From Actinomadura cremea (GTDB lineage: Bacteria > Actinomycetota > Actinomycetes > Streptosporangiales > Streptosporangiaceae), in assembly GCF_014648495.1 (NCBI RefSeq), contig NZ_BMRF01000035.1, positions 1 to 57,035 of the forward strand: a stretch of DNA of 57,035 nt, in the 5' to 3' direction. The translations under genes were made by a program, and so were the position numbers. Each line of letters starts with the position of its first letter. The stretch's first letter is position 1. The notes below the pieces were generated by a model. That model was not told where the DNA came from. It did no database searches and saw only the letters and a program-made list of their open reading frames with translations. This document shows positions 49,155-57,035 of the stretch, piece by piece.

Positions 49155-49842
49155 GCTCGGGGTCTCTCGCGCCCGCGCGGTGCGCCCCGCCGCCTCCGTT
49201 ACCACCCTTCCGCGACTTGATGACGCGGAAGGCGATGAACGCCACGAGGGCCACGGCCACCACCGCGAGGACGCCCTTGGAGTAGATGCCGACGTACTCC
49301 TCGACCTTGTGCCACTGGTCGCCGAGCCCGTAGCCGGCCATCACGAAGATCGTGTTCCAGAGCGCGCTGCCGAGGGTGGTGTAGAGCAGGAACTTGCTCA
49401 GCGGCATCCGCTCCACCCCGGCCGGGATGGAGATCAGGCTGCGGAAGATCGGGATCATGCGGCCGAAGAAGACCGCCTTCGCGCCGTGCTTGGCGAACCA
49501 CGCCTCGGTGCGGTCGAGGTCCTCGATCTTGACGAGCGGGAGCCGGGCGACGAGCCTGCGGATGCGGTCGCGTCCGATGACCGCTCCGATGCCGTACAGG
49601 GCGAGCGCGCCGACGACCGACCCGACCGTCGTCCAGATCAGGGCGGCGATGAGGTTCATCTTGCCCTGCGACGCGGTGAACCCCGCCAGCGGAAGGATGA
49701 TCTCGCTCGGCAGCGGCGGGAACAGGTTCTCCAGCGCGATCGCGATCCCCGCGCCCGGCGCGCCCATCTGCTCCATCAGGTCGGTGGCCCAGCCGGCGAT
49801 GCCGCCCACCGGCTCGCCCTCGGTCGCCGCCAAAAACGTCAT
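49135..49842 (-). CDS. DedA-family membrane protein
   Basis: This 235-residue DedA/SNARE-associated protein has ALENLFPPLPSEIILPLAGFTASQG, TTVGSVVGALALYGIGAVIGRDRI, and FFGRMIPIFRSLISIPAGVERMPLSKFLLYTTLGSALWNTIFVMAGYGLG, with conserved charged and Arg residues. DedA proteins are now linked to phospholipid or undecaprenyl-phosphate flipping and membrane homeostasis. GAGG spacing favours the second ATG. Cotranscription with a two-component system suggests an envelope-stress role (inference). Confidence 0.92.
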   Translation of the reverse strand: MTFLAATEGEPVGGIAGWATDLMEQMGAPGAGIAIALENLFPPLPSEIILPLAGFTASQGKMNLIAALIWTTVGSVVGALALYGIGAVIGRDRIRRLVARLPLVKIEDLDRTEAWFAKHGAKAVFFGRMIPIFRSLISIPAGVERMPLSKFLLYTTLGSALWNTIFVMAGYGLGDQWHKVEEYVGIYSKGVLAVVAVALVAFIAFRVIKSRKGGNGGGGAHRAGARDPERDHTAF

Positions 49843-50042
49843 TGTGATCATGCCTCGCCACACTAGAGATCCGCCGGTACCCGCCACCATGGAGCGCACC
49901 GCCGACCTTACCGGCCGCGCGCCACAGCCCGGCCCTGCGGAAAACCGCACCCTCGCCGCCCCGCCACGCGCCGTCCGGGCGGGGACCGGGGAGGCGATGA
50001 TCGGAGAAAGGCCCGCACCGCCGGACGGTTCAGCCTAATCTG

Positions 50043-50067
50043 GAAATCCCCACCGCATGGGGGTTTC
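50043..50067. other. 10-bp hairpin in the leader of the methyltransferase gene
   Basis: GAAATCCCCA pairs with TGGGGGTTTC, with one G-U pair, around CCGCA. It lies 36 bases upstream of the GTG start. It could be a terminator-like or leader regulatory element; no upstream gene reads into it on this strand. Confidence 0.45.
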
Positions 50068-50102
50068 AACACTGCTGCATCGACCAGCGAGGAGCCGCAC
50101 AG

Positions 50103-50918
50103 GTGGCCGACGACCTCCCGGAGAACGCACCTCCCGGCATCGATCCCTCCACCCCGACGTTCGCCCGGGTGTACGACTACTTCCTCGGCGGCAAGGACAA
50201 CTTCGCCGCCGACCGGGAGGTCGCGGACATGGTGATGCAACTCGTCCCGGAGGCGCCCGTCGTGGCGCAGGGCAACCGCGTGGCGATCCGGCGGGCGGTG
50301 ACCTACCTCGCCGGCGAACTCGGCATCGACCAGTTCGTCGACATCGGGTCGGGGCTGCCCACCTCCTCCAACGTGCACCAGTTCGCGAAGGCGGCCTCCG
50401 GAGACGCCCGCGTCGTGTACGTCGACAACGACCCGATCGTGCTGGCCCACGGGCGGGCGCTGCTCACCGAGACCGGCGTCGCCACGTTCATCCAGGGCGA
50501 CCTCTACGAGCCGGAGAAGATCTTCTCCGATCCCGCGCTGACCGCGCTGCTCGACCTCGACCGCCCGGTCGGCGTCATCCTGGCCGCGATCATCCACCAC
50601 GTGCCCGACGAGCGGGGCCCGGCCGAGGTCGTCCGCGAGCTGCACCGGTTCCTGCCGTCCGGCAGCCACGTCATGCTCACGCACCTGCACGACGCGGGCG
50701 ACGACCCGCGCGTCGAGGAGGCCAAGAAGATCCTGCAGTCCGGGCTCGGCGGGTCCTACTTCCGGCACTCCTCCGAGGTCGAGCGGTTCATGGAGGGGCT
50801 GACGATCCTGGAGCCGGGCGTGGAGCTGGTGACGGCGTGGCGGCCGAACGGTCCGGCGGGCCCGCTGGAGCACCCGCTGCACAGCCAGATGGTCGCGGTG
50901 CTCGGCCGCAAGGACTGA
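50103..50918 (+). CDS. SAM-dependent methyltransferase, PF04672 (DUF574) type, copy 1
   Basis: This 271-residue protein has the family N-terminus STPTFARVYDYFLGGKDNFAADREVADM, SAM motif I QFVDIGSGLPTSSNVHQ, and VVYVDNDPIVLAHGRALL. PF04672 methyltransferases are abundant in actinobacteria and mostly of unknown substrate. A GAGGAG lies before the GTG start. A second copy lies 3 kb away on the other strand. Both have nearby genes for small membrane proteins that share an unusual motif. Confidence 0.93.
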   Translation: MADDLPENAPPGIDPSTPTFARVYDYFLGGKDNFAADREVADMVMQLVPEAPVVAQGNRVAIRRAVTYLAGELGIDQFVDIGSGLPTSSNVHQFAKAASGDARVVYVDNDPIVLAHGRALLTETGVATFIQGDLYEPEKIFSDPALTALLDLDRPVGVILAAIIHHVPDERGPAEVVRELHRFLPSGSHVMLTHLHDAGDDPRVEEAKKILQSGLGGSYFRHSSEVERFMEGLTILEPGVELVTAWRPNGPAGPLEHPLHSQMVAVLGRKD

Positions 50919-50933
50919 CTCGACGACTCCGGA

Positions 50934-50957
50934 ACCCGGCCCCGGCGGGCCGGGTTT
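50934..50957. terminator. Hairpin terminator after methyltransferase copy 1
   Basis: AACCCGGCCC pairs perfectly with GGGCCGGGTT around CGGC, 16 bases after the stop codon, and is followed by T-rich TTCGGT. Confidence 0.8.
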
Positions 50958-51102
50958 CGGTCATGGGTTCCGCCATTTCCGGACGAATCATGTCAGGGAT
51001 CCGGACAAAGGATCTTTCTGATCGACTTTTCGGGCAGGAAGCCTTCTTGTAGCGTTCGCAGGGTTTTGTGAAGCGAATTCATGATCTCGAAGGAACCCCC
51101 CG

Positions 51103-51606
51103 ATGCCCCTGGCTACAGGTCTGGCCGCCGTGCTCCTCGGCCTGCTCACCCTGCTGGCCGTGACCCGGCGCCGCTTCCGGCGTCCGGACGTTCCGGCGTC
51201 CGGGCACCCGGAGTCCCTGACGGCCGTGCTCGAACCGGGCGAGGAGGAGTACCTCGCCTGGCTCGCCGACCACCACTGGCCCGGTGACGAGTACCTGGAA
51301 CTGGAACGTGACTGGCGCGCCGAACTGGACCTCGACCTCCTCGCCGACGCCCGTGCGGACGGCCTGCCGGAGGCGCCGCTCTGCCCGCGCTGCGCGCTGC
51401 GCCGCGAGGACGTGTGGCCGTGCCCGGCGTGCGGCCGGCTGCTGCACTCGTCCTGCGGCCACGGCATGCGGCGCAGGCGCGTCGCCGACCCCTACCGCAC
51501 GCGCGGGGCCGATTTCGAGTCGGTGATCGCGGAATGGATCTGCACGGGCTGCACCTCGATCGTCGGATTGGACGTCGACCACGGCGACGAACCCGATCGC
51601 CGCTGA
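51103..51606 (+). CDS. Unrecognised membrane-anchored protein with EEYLA motif and zinc-ribbon-like domain
   Basis: This 167-residue protein has one N-terminal membrane helix (residues about 3-21) followed by a basic RRRFRR stop-transfer. The segment HPESLTAVLEPGEEEYLAWLAD and WPGDEYLE follows at about 35-66. The C-terminal half is Cys-rich (CPRC, CPAC, SCGHG, CTGC) and looks like zinc-binding treble-clef or ribbon modules. The EEYLA segment is shared with the small protein encoded at 52.7 kb. No family is recognised. The membrane helix plus a cytosolic acidic segment and zinc domain suggests a scaffold or adaptor (inference). Confidence 0.75.
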   Translation: MPLATGLAAVLLGLLTLLAVTRRRFRRPDVPASGHPESLTAVLEPGEEEYLAWLADHHWPGDEYLELERDWRAELDLDLLADARADGLPEAPLCPRCALRREDVWPCPACGRLLHSSCGHGMRRRRVADPYRTRGADFESVIAEWICTGCTSIVGLDVDHGDEPDRR

Positions 51607-51744
51607 AACGCGTCCCGATGCCCGGCCCTCCGAACCTTTACACGCTCGTAACGTAAAGACTTCCCCATCTACTTGCATATTTCGGTCACACGGCGGCATG
51701 GTGGAAGTATGTCCTTAATCACAGGGACGCCATGGAGGAAGCCC

Positions 51745-51951
51745 GTGACCGCCCACCCCGACATCTGCCCGCACGAGCCGTGCTGCCCGGCCGCCGAAGC
51801 CCATGACCGGGACGCCGCGCGCACCGTCGCGCACCACCCCGAGCAGGGCTGGAGCCTCCTGTGCAACGGCATCGTCGTCTTCGACGACACCGGGGAGCTG
51901 CTCCCCGACGGCCGGGTCGTCGACCCGCACCGTCCCGCCGCGGCCGCCTAG
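51745..51951 (+). CDS. DUF5999 protein
   Basis: This 68-residue protein has CPHEPCCPAAEAHDRDAARTVAHHPEQGWSLLCNGIVVFDDTGELLPDGRVVDPHRP, the conserved small actinobacterial DUF5999 pattern with several Cys/His residues. GGAGGAAG at good spacing decides the GTG start over longer frames. Function is unknown; the Cys/His content hints at metal binding. Confidence 0.85.
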   Translation: MTAHPDICPHEPCCPAAEAHDRDAARTVAHHPEQGWSLLCNGIVVFDDTGELLPDGRVVDPHRPAAAA

Positions 51952-51963
51952 CGACCGCGGCCG

Positions 51964-52641
51964 TCACCTGATCACGTGACGGTCGTAGCCCAGCGAGACG
52001 AGCTCCTCGTACGCCGCCCAGGCCGCCGCCGGAACGGGCATCGGCACCTGGAACCCGCGCTCGGCGTAGACGACCATCCGCTGCAGGTCGCCCACCATCA
52101 GCTCGACGAACCGCCGCTCGTCGTCGCCGTAGGCGTCGAACCCCGCCTCGGGCGCGGCGACCGTCCACTCCACCTCGGCCCACTGGCGCCGTGCCGTCGC
52201 GAGCGACCGCCGCGTCATGTAGGGCTTGGCGACCAGGATGCCGCTGCGCACCGCGATGCCGCGCCCGTCCAGCAGGCGGCGCGTCGCGGTGATGTTCTCG
52301 CCCGTGTTGGCGGCGGTCTCCTCCAGCACCAGGGCCCGCTCCGGGACGCCGTGCTCCCGCGCCACCCGCGCGAACACCCGCGCCTCCGTCTCCGCCCACC
52401 CGGACGTGACCTTGCCGCGCCCGCCCGAGACGACGAGCAGCGGCGCCCGTCCCTCATGCCAGAGCCGGGCGGCATGGACCGCCACCCGCGTGTCGTGACA
52501 CCCCAGCGCCAGGATCACGTCAGCCTTGGAGAGAGGGTCGGCCAGCACCAGATGATCCCAGAGGATCCGGGCCAGCTCGCGCGCCCGCGCGTCCACGGGG
52601 CCGTGAGAGTCCATGGGCCCATTGTCCCCGGCGGTCAGCAT
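51964..52641 (-). CDS. YdcF-family (DUF218) protein
   Basis: This 225-residue protein has the DUF218 core: ADVILALGCHDTRVAVHAARLWHEGRAPLLVVSGGRGKVTSGWAETEARVFARVAREHGVPERALVLEETAANTGENI. The Rossmann-like fold may bind a nucleotide; E. coli YdcF binds SAM. GGGAG supports the longer ATG start. It is convergent with the DUF5999 gene and divergent from the small EEYLA-motif gene. Confidence 0.9.
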   Translation of the reverse strand: MLTAGDNGPMDSHGPVDARARELARILWDHLVLADPLSKADVILALGCHDTRVAVHAARLWHEGRAPLLVVSGGRGKVTSGWAETEARVFARVAREHGVPERALVLEETAANTGENITATRRLLDGRGIAVRSGILVAKPYMTRRSLATARRQWAEVEWTVAAPEAGFDAYGDDERRFVELMVGDLQRMVVYAERGFQVPMPVPAAAWAAYEELVSLGYDRHVIR

Positions 52642-52706
52642 GTCGGACTCCCATCCGAACGGTCGTCCCGATAGCGTTCAACTGTTTCGCTACTTACGCA
52701 AGGATC

Positions 52707-53012
52707 ATGTGGAACCCGACCGCGAAAGGACGGGGTGGTGTGATCACAGTCCTGGTCCTCGTCGCACTGGTCGCCGTGCTCGGCCTGTGCGTGTCCAACC
52801 TGCTCCGCCCCTTCGCGCCCGCGGCGCACACCGAGCCGCGGCACGGGCCGCCCGGCGTCCACCCGGAGTCGATGACCGCCGAGCTGGACCCCGCCGACGA
52901 GGAGTACCTCGCCTGCCTCGCCGACACGTTGTGGCCCGAGGACGAGTACCTCGAACCCGAGCACACCTCGGACGGCGAGGAGGAGTCCGGCGGCAGCGGC
53001 ATGCGCCGCTGA
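52707..53012 (+). CDS. Small membrane protein sharing the HPES...EEYLA...WPxDEYLE motif
   Basis: This frame of about 101 residues has one membrane helix (VITVLVLVALVAVLGLCVSNLL), then HPESMTAELDPADEEYLACLAD and WPEDEYLEPE. These match the 51.1-kb protein at 23 of 32 positions. It lacks the zinc-like C-terminus and ends in an acidic, Gly/Ser-rich tail. The start may instead be GTG 52740, which has AAAGGA before it and matches the short N-terminus of the paralogue. It may be a natural short form or a truncated copy. Confidence 0.65.
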   Translation: MWNPTAKGRGGVITVLVLVALVAVLGLCVSNLLRPFAPAAHTEPRHGPPGVHPESMTAELDPADEEYLACLADTLWPEDEYLEPEHTSDGEEESGGSGMRR

Positions 53013-53016
53013 CCGG

Positions 53017-53229
53017 ACGCCCGACCCCCACCAGGAGCTCGCGGAGGGGCGCGTCGACCAAGGCGACCCGCGGCGGGAGTTCTTCTACGCCACGCCCGCC
53101 GAGGTGCGGGCGGCGCCGGAACGCATCGTGGGGAGCCATCTCGTCGAGTGCACCGAGACGCCGGAAGCCCGGGAGTGCCGCGCGAGCGGGGACCGGGACG
53201 GTCAGAGCTTGCGGCCCACGGCGCCGTAG
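53017..53229 (+). pseudogene. Remnant resembling the C-terminus of a GIY-YIG/T5orf172-type protein
   Basis: A start-less open frame reads HQELAEGRVDQGDPRREFFYATPAEVR, then ERIVGSHLVECTETPEARECRASG. RVxxxNPRREFF-type followed by TPxEVR resembles the end of T5orf172 GIY-YIG domains; I recognise the pattern from memory only. There is no start codon or N-terminal part, and the frame runs into the convergent methyltransferase gene before stopping. It looks like a decayed gene end left by a rearrangement. Confidence 0.45.
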
Positions 53230-53993
53230 GCGTCGACGTCGTCGGCGGGATGCTCGGGACGCCAGCGGGTGACGGGGACGACGCCGGGCCGGAGGATCTC
53301 GAGCCCCTCGAAGAACCGGGCGATGGCCTCGGGGCTGCGCAGGACGAGCGAGGCGTTCCCGGACGCGTTCCAGACTTCCATGATCTTGTCGGACTCCGCC
53401 CCGTGCACGACGTTCGTTCCGTCGTACATCGCGAGATAGCTGCCGGGCGCGAAGGCGTCCATGAGCCGCCGGACGATCGAGTACGCCTCGTCGTCGTCGG
53501 TGACGAACTCGAGGACGCCCATCAGCGTCAGCGCGACCGGCTCCTCCAGGTCGAGGGTCTCGGCGGCGGCCCGGAGGATGCGTTCGGGGTCGCGCAGGTC
53601 GGCGTGGACATAGGCGGTGCGGCCCTCCGGGGTGCTGGTGAGCAGCGCCTTCGCGTGGGCCAGCACCATCGGATCGTTGTCGACGTAGACGATGCGCGAC
53701 TCGGGCGCGGCGCGCTGCGCCACCTCGTGGGTGTTGTCGACGGTGGGGAGGCCGGTGCCGATGTCGATGAACTGGCGGACCCCGGCCTCGGCGGCGAGGA
53801 ACCAGACGACGCGGTTGAGGTACAGCCGGGACGCGCGGGCGAGCCGCGCGACGTCCGGGAGCATGCGCAGGATCCGGTCGCCGACCTCGCGGTCCACGGG
53901 GAAGTTGTCCTTGCCGCCGAGCCAGTAGTTCCAGATGCGCGCCACCTGCGGAACCGTCGTGTCGATGCCGGGCACCGGTACCTGGTCGCTCAT
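53202..53993 (-). CDS. SAM-dependent methyltransferase, PF04672 (DUF574) type, copy 2
   Basis: This 263-residue protein has TTVPQVARIWNYWLGGKDNFPVDREVGDRIL, QFIDIGTGLPTVDNTHEVAQ, and IVYVDNDPMVLAHAKALL, the same family as copy 1 but clearly diverged. It would bind SAM; the methyl acceptor is unknown. It is convergent with the small EEYLA-motif gene and the GIY-YIG-like remnant, which overlaps its last 28 bases. Confidence 0.93.
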   Translation of the reverse strand: MSDQVPVPGIDTTVPQVARIWNYWLGGKDNFPVDREVGDRILRMLPDVARLARASRLYLNRVVWFLAAEAGVRQFIDIGTGLPTVDNTHEVAQRAAPESRIVYVDNDPMVLAHAKALLTSTPEGRTAYVHADLRDPERILRAAAETLDLEEPVALTLMGVLEFVTDDDEAYSIVRRLMDAFAPGSYLAMYDGTNVVHGAESDKIMEVWNASGNASLVLRSPEAIARFFEGLEILRPGVVPVTRWRPEHPADDVDAYGAVGRKL

Positions 53994-54039
53994 GGCCTCC
54001 CCCTCAACCCGCCGTGATCGAGGTCTTCCCGGCGTCGGC

Positions 54040-54058
54040 GTCCCCCATGCCGGGGGAC
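54040..54058. terminator. Small hairpin after the PepSY gene
   Basis: GTCCCCC pairs with GGGGGAC around ATGCC, 15 bases past the PepSY stop on its reading strand. The stem is only seven base pairs but all but two are G-C. Confidence 0.5.
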
Positions 54059-54072
54059 ACCGCGAGGGAGCG

Positions 54073-54720
<648 letters not shown>

Positions 54721-54802
54721 GTGGTTCCACCTCCGGTTTTCGGTGTGTCGCGGCCGATCGGCCTCGCACGTCACCGACGATGGCCCACCTTCCTGTAGCG
54801 GG

Positions 54803-54832
54803 CCTGAAGCATCCTGAAGCCGTCTTCAGGAT
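54803..54832. promoter_or_regulatory. ATCCTGAAG-N4-CTTCAGGAT palindrome with a direct CCTGAAGC repeat
   Basis: A 9-bp perfect inverted repeat lies 22 bases before the response-regulator start. An extra CCTGAAGC occurs exactly 10 bases upstream of the left half. Direct repeats at about one helical turn are typical of OmpR-family binding sites. It sits between the PepSY and two-component genes and could control both. Confidence 0.65.
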
Positions 54833-54853
54833 CGGTTTGGCAGGCTGTCCGTC

Positions 54854-55534
54854 ATGCGCCTGCTCATCGTGGAGGACGAGAGACGACTGGCCACCTCCCT
54901 GGCCCGTGGCCTGACCGCCGAGGGGTTCGTGGTGGACGTCGTCCATGACGGCGCCGAAGGGTACGAGCGGGCGTCCGGGGGCGGGTACGACCTGATCGTC
55001 CTCGACATCATGCTGCCGGGGATGAACGGCTACCGGGTGTGCGCGGCGCTGCGGGCGGCGGGCGACGAGACGCCGATCCTGATGCTGACCGCGAAGGACG
55101 GCGAGTACGACGAGGCGGAGGGCCTGGACACCGGCGCGGACGACTACCTGACGAAGCCGTTCTCGTACGTGGTGCTGGTGGCCCGCGCCCGCGCGCTGCT
55201 GCGGCGGCGCACGCGCGGGGCGTCCCCGTCGATCCTCCTCGGCGACCTGACCGTGGACCCGGCGGCCCGGCGGGTGTTCCGCGGCGACGAGGAGGTCGAA
55301 CTGACGGCCAAGGAGTTCGCGGTGCTGGAGCACCTGGCGGTGAACGCGGGGCGCGTGGTGTCGAAGACGCAGATCATCGAGGCCGTGTGGGACTTCGCCT
55401 ACGAGGGCGACCCCAACATCGTCGAGGTGTACGTGAGCTCGCTGCGCCGCAAGCTGGACGTCCCGTTCGGCCGCAGGTCGATCGCGACGGTGCGGGGCGC
55501 CGGGTACAGGCTGGCGCGGGACGGGGGCGTCTGA
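54854..55534 (+). CDS. OmpR/PhoB-family response regulator
   Basis: This 226-residue response regulator has a receiver domain (LLIVEDERRLATSLARGL, phospho-acceptor Asp51 in LIVLDIMLPG, Lys in TKPFSY) and a C-terminal winged helix (LTAKEFAVLEHLAVNAGRVVSKTQIIEAVWDFAYEGDPNIVEVYVSSLRRKL, then TVRGAGYRL). Its stop overlaps the sensor kinase start. It probably activates the PepSY gene and its own operon via the palindrome upstream. Confidence 0.96.
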   Translation: MRLLIVEDERRLATSLARGLTAEGFVVDVVHDGAEGYERASGGGYDLIVLDIMLPGMNGYRVCAALRAAGDETPILMLTAKDGEYDEAEGLDTGADDYLTKPFSYVVLVARARALLRRRTRGASPSILLGDLTVDPAARRVFRGDEEVELTAKEFAVLEHLAVNAGRVVSKTQIIEAVWDFAYEGDPNIVEVYVSSLRRKLDVPFGRRSIATVRGAGYRLARDGGV

Positions 55535-56982
55535 TGCCCCGCCGCCGGTGGTTCGGCTCGGTCCGGGCCCGGACGACGCTGGGCGCGACGGCCGTCGTCG
55601 CCGCGGCGCTGATCGTCGCGGGACTCGCGGTCGTGCTGCTGCTGCGCGCGGAACTGGGCGGGCAGACGGACCTGCGGGCGGAGGTCGCGGCGCGGGAGGT
55701 CGCGTCGCGGCTGGCGACCGGCACCCCGTTCGGGTCGCTCGACCTGCCGGACGAGGAGGAGCACCCCGTGCAGGTCGTGGACGGGGCGGGCCGGGTGCGC
55801 GCGGCGAGCGAGGAGCTGACCGGCATCAGCGGGGCCGGGGCGGCGGGCACGCCCGTCCCGCCGCCGGGGGCGGGCGACGCGGACGACGACACCGGGGACG
55901 GCGACGACGACTCCGCCGACGACGACGCTCCGGGCCGCGGCGAGGTCTCCGGCGACGACCCGTCCTTCGCCACCGGCACCGCGACCGTCGACGGGCGGAC
56001 CGAGGACTACCGGTTCGCGGCGGTCGAGGTGACGACGCCCGCGGGCGAGACCGTCACGGTCCACGCGGGCGCCGAGCTGGACGCGGCCCGCAGCGCCGTC
56101 GGGACGGTGACGCGCTCGATGCTCGTGGGGCTGCCCCTGCTGCTGGCCGTGGTGGCGGGCGTGACGTGGCTGGTGACGCGGCGGGCGCTGTACCCGGTGG
56201 AGGCGGTCCGCGCGGAACTGGCGGAGATCACCGTGGCGGGCGACCTGTCGCGCCGGGTCCCGGTGCCGGAGGCGCGGGACGAGGTGGGGCGGCTCGCCGT
56301 CACGACGAACGCGACGCTCGCCGCGCTCGAGGACTCGGTGGCGAGGCAGCGCGCGTTCGTCGCGGACGCGTCGCACGAGCTGCGCAGCCCGATCGCGTCG
56401 CTGCGCACGCAGCTGGAGGTGGCGGCCGCGCACCCGGAGCTGCTGGACGTCGAGGGCGTGGTGGACGACGTGGTGCGGCTGCAGCACCTGGCCGCCGACC
56501 TGCTGCTCCTCGCCCGGATCGACGCGGGCGAGCGCCCGCCGGCGCGTCCCGTCCGGCTCGCGGAACTGGTGCGGGAGGAACTCGACCGCCGTGCCGCCGG
56601 CGACCGCGTCCCGGTCCGCGCGTCCGTGGCGGACGACCCCCGGGTGACGGGCGTGCCGGGACGCCTGTCGCGCGTGCTCGGCAACCTGCTCGACAACGCC
56701 GAGCGGCACGCGGACCGGGCCGTCCGCCTCACCGTCGGGCGGGAGGGACGGGACGCCGTGCTGCGGGTCGCCGACGACGGGCCGGGGGTCCCGGCCGCCG
56801 ACCGGGAGCGCGTCTTCGAGCGGTTCGTCCGGCTGGACGACGCGCGCAGCCGGGACGAGGGCGGTGCGGGGCTCGGCCTCGCCATCGCCCGCGACCTGGT
56901 GGCGGCGCACGGCGGCACCCTGACGGTCCGGGACGCGCCGGAGGGCGGCGCCCTGTTCGAGGTGCGGCTACCGGTTACTTGA
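55534..56982 (+). CDS. Sensor histidine kinase with acidic extracytoplasmic segment
   Basis: This 482-residue kinase has helix 1 at about 18-38, an extracytoplasmic domain to about 195 with an Asp-rich run at 115-132, helix 2 at about 196-215, HAMP, HisKA with the phospho-His in ASHELRSP (His281), and HATPase boxes NLLDNAERHA and GAGLGLAIARDLV. The ATG overlaps the response regulator stop (TGATG). The Asp-rich run parallels the Asp-rich tail of the divergent PepSY protein, which suggests sensing of cations or cationic peptides. Its end overlaps the convergent acyl-CoA dehydrogenase end by 8 bases. Confidence 0.95.
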   Translation: MPRRRWFGSVRARTTLGATAVVAAALIVAGLAVVLLLRAELGGQTDLRAEVAAREVASRLATGTPFGSLDLPDEEEHPVQVVDGAGRVRAASEELTGISGAGAAGTPVPPPGAGDADDDTGDGDDDSADDDAPGRGEVSGDDPSFATGTATVDGRTEDYRFAAVEVTTPAGETVTVHAGAELDAARSAVGTVTRSMLVGLPLLLAVVAGVTWLVTRRALYPVEAVRAELAEITVAGDLSRRVPVPEARDEVGRLAVTTNATLAALEDSVARQRAFVADASHELRSPIASLRTQLEVAAAHPELLDVEGVVDDVVRLQHLAADLLLLARIDAGERPPARPVRLAELVREELDRRAAGDRVPVRASVADDPRVTGVPGRLSRVLGNLLDNAERHADRAVRLTVGREGRDAVLRVADDGPGVPAADRERVFERFVRLDDARSRDEGGAGLGLAIARDLVAAHGGTLTVRDAPEGGALFEVRLPVT

Positions 56983-57035
56983 GGAGCTGGCGGGCGATGA
57001 CCATCCGCTGGATCTGGTTGGTCCCCTCATAGATC
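56975..57035 (-). CDS. Acyl-CoA dehydrogenase, C-terminal end (cut by window edge)
   Basis: The last 19 residues read IYEGTNQIQRMVIARQLLK, which is the C-terminal catalytic and FAD-contact segment of an acyl-CoA dehydrogenase, with the catalytic Glu of YEGT present. The rest lies outside the window. It is read toward the kinase gene and overlaps its end. Confidence 0.85.
   Translation of the reverse strand, partial: IYEGTNQIQRMVIARQLLK

Overview
The window is very GC-rich, with dense short-gap or ATGA/GTGA-overlapping gene strings, many GTG/TTG starts, F420- and mycofactocin-type enzymes, and DUF397, DUF5999 and PF04672 genes. Together these point to the chromosome of a filamentous actinobacterium, plausibly Actinomadura or another Thermomonosporaceae/Streptosporangiales member. 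That placement is an inference from gene content, not a database match. I saw no rRNA, tRNA, CRISPR array, insertion sequence or prophage.

Region 1 (1-21246) is a catabolic island for an unidentified CoA-activated, probably cyclic or isoprenoid/steroid-like substrate. It holds a heterodimeric acyl-CoA dehydrogenase pair with an enoyl-CoA hydratase, and a divergent TetR regulator. Next come a natural DUF35-thiolase/aldolase fusion with a hydrolase and a DoxX protein, then a complete three-component P450 system (FAD reductase, 3Fe-4S ferredoxin, P450) with a mycofactocin-type SDR. Three 3-hydroxyisobutyrate-dehydrogenase-like paralogues, a DapB-like reductase and a carboxymuconolactone-decarboxylase-like protein follow. 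The island ends with a LysR-controlled FAH / cyclase / ACMSD-type amidohydrolase operon and a Rieske-type reductase. Near-identical 17-bp palindromes before the dehydrogenase operon and before the DapB-like operon suggest a shared regulon. DUF72 and inorganic pyrophosphatase genes sit inside the island without obvious connection.

Region 2 (21410-26350) is mixed accessory DNA: a YjbR-like protein, an unknown Zn-ribbon-like protein, a decayed AbiEi/DUF559-type gene with an internal deletion, a hydrolase, an F420-type luciferase-fold oxidoreductase, and a TetR/VOC pair preceded by a perfect 17-bp-arm inverted repeat.

Region 3 (26385-30119) is a B12 salvage operon: cobalamin riboswitch, BtuF-, BtuC- and BtuD-like genes, and CbiZ. 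Region 4 (30116-36460) is a leucine-degradation-type operon: TetR divergent from carboxyltransferase, biotin carboxylase/BCCP, HMG-CoA lyase and acyl-CoA dehydrogenase, with tandem palindromic operators in the divergent promoter.

Region 5 (36457-49842) holds regulators and housekeeping or accessory genes: WYL regulator with DinB, a DHA2 transporter, an acyl-CoA synthetase, a DUF397/HATPase pair separated by 12-bp tandem repeats, trehalose-6-phosphate synthase, a DoxX/MarR pair, an FAD oxidase, and a DedA-NarL-type two-component operon. Region 6 (50103-57035) has two PF04672 methyltransferases, each near a small membrane protein sharing a novel HPES...EEYLA...WPxDEYLE motif, a GIY-YIG-like gene remnant, DUF5999 and YdcF genes, and a PepSY protein divergent from an OmpR-type two-component system. 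The end of another acyl-CoA dehydrogenase gene is cut by the right edge.
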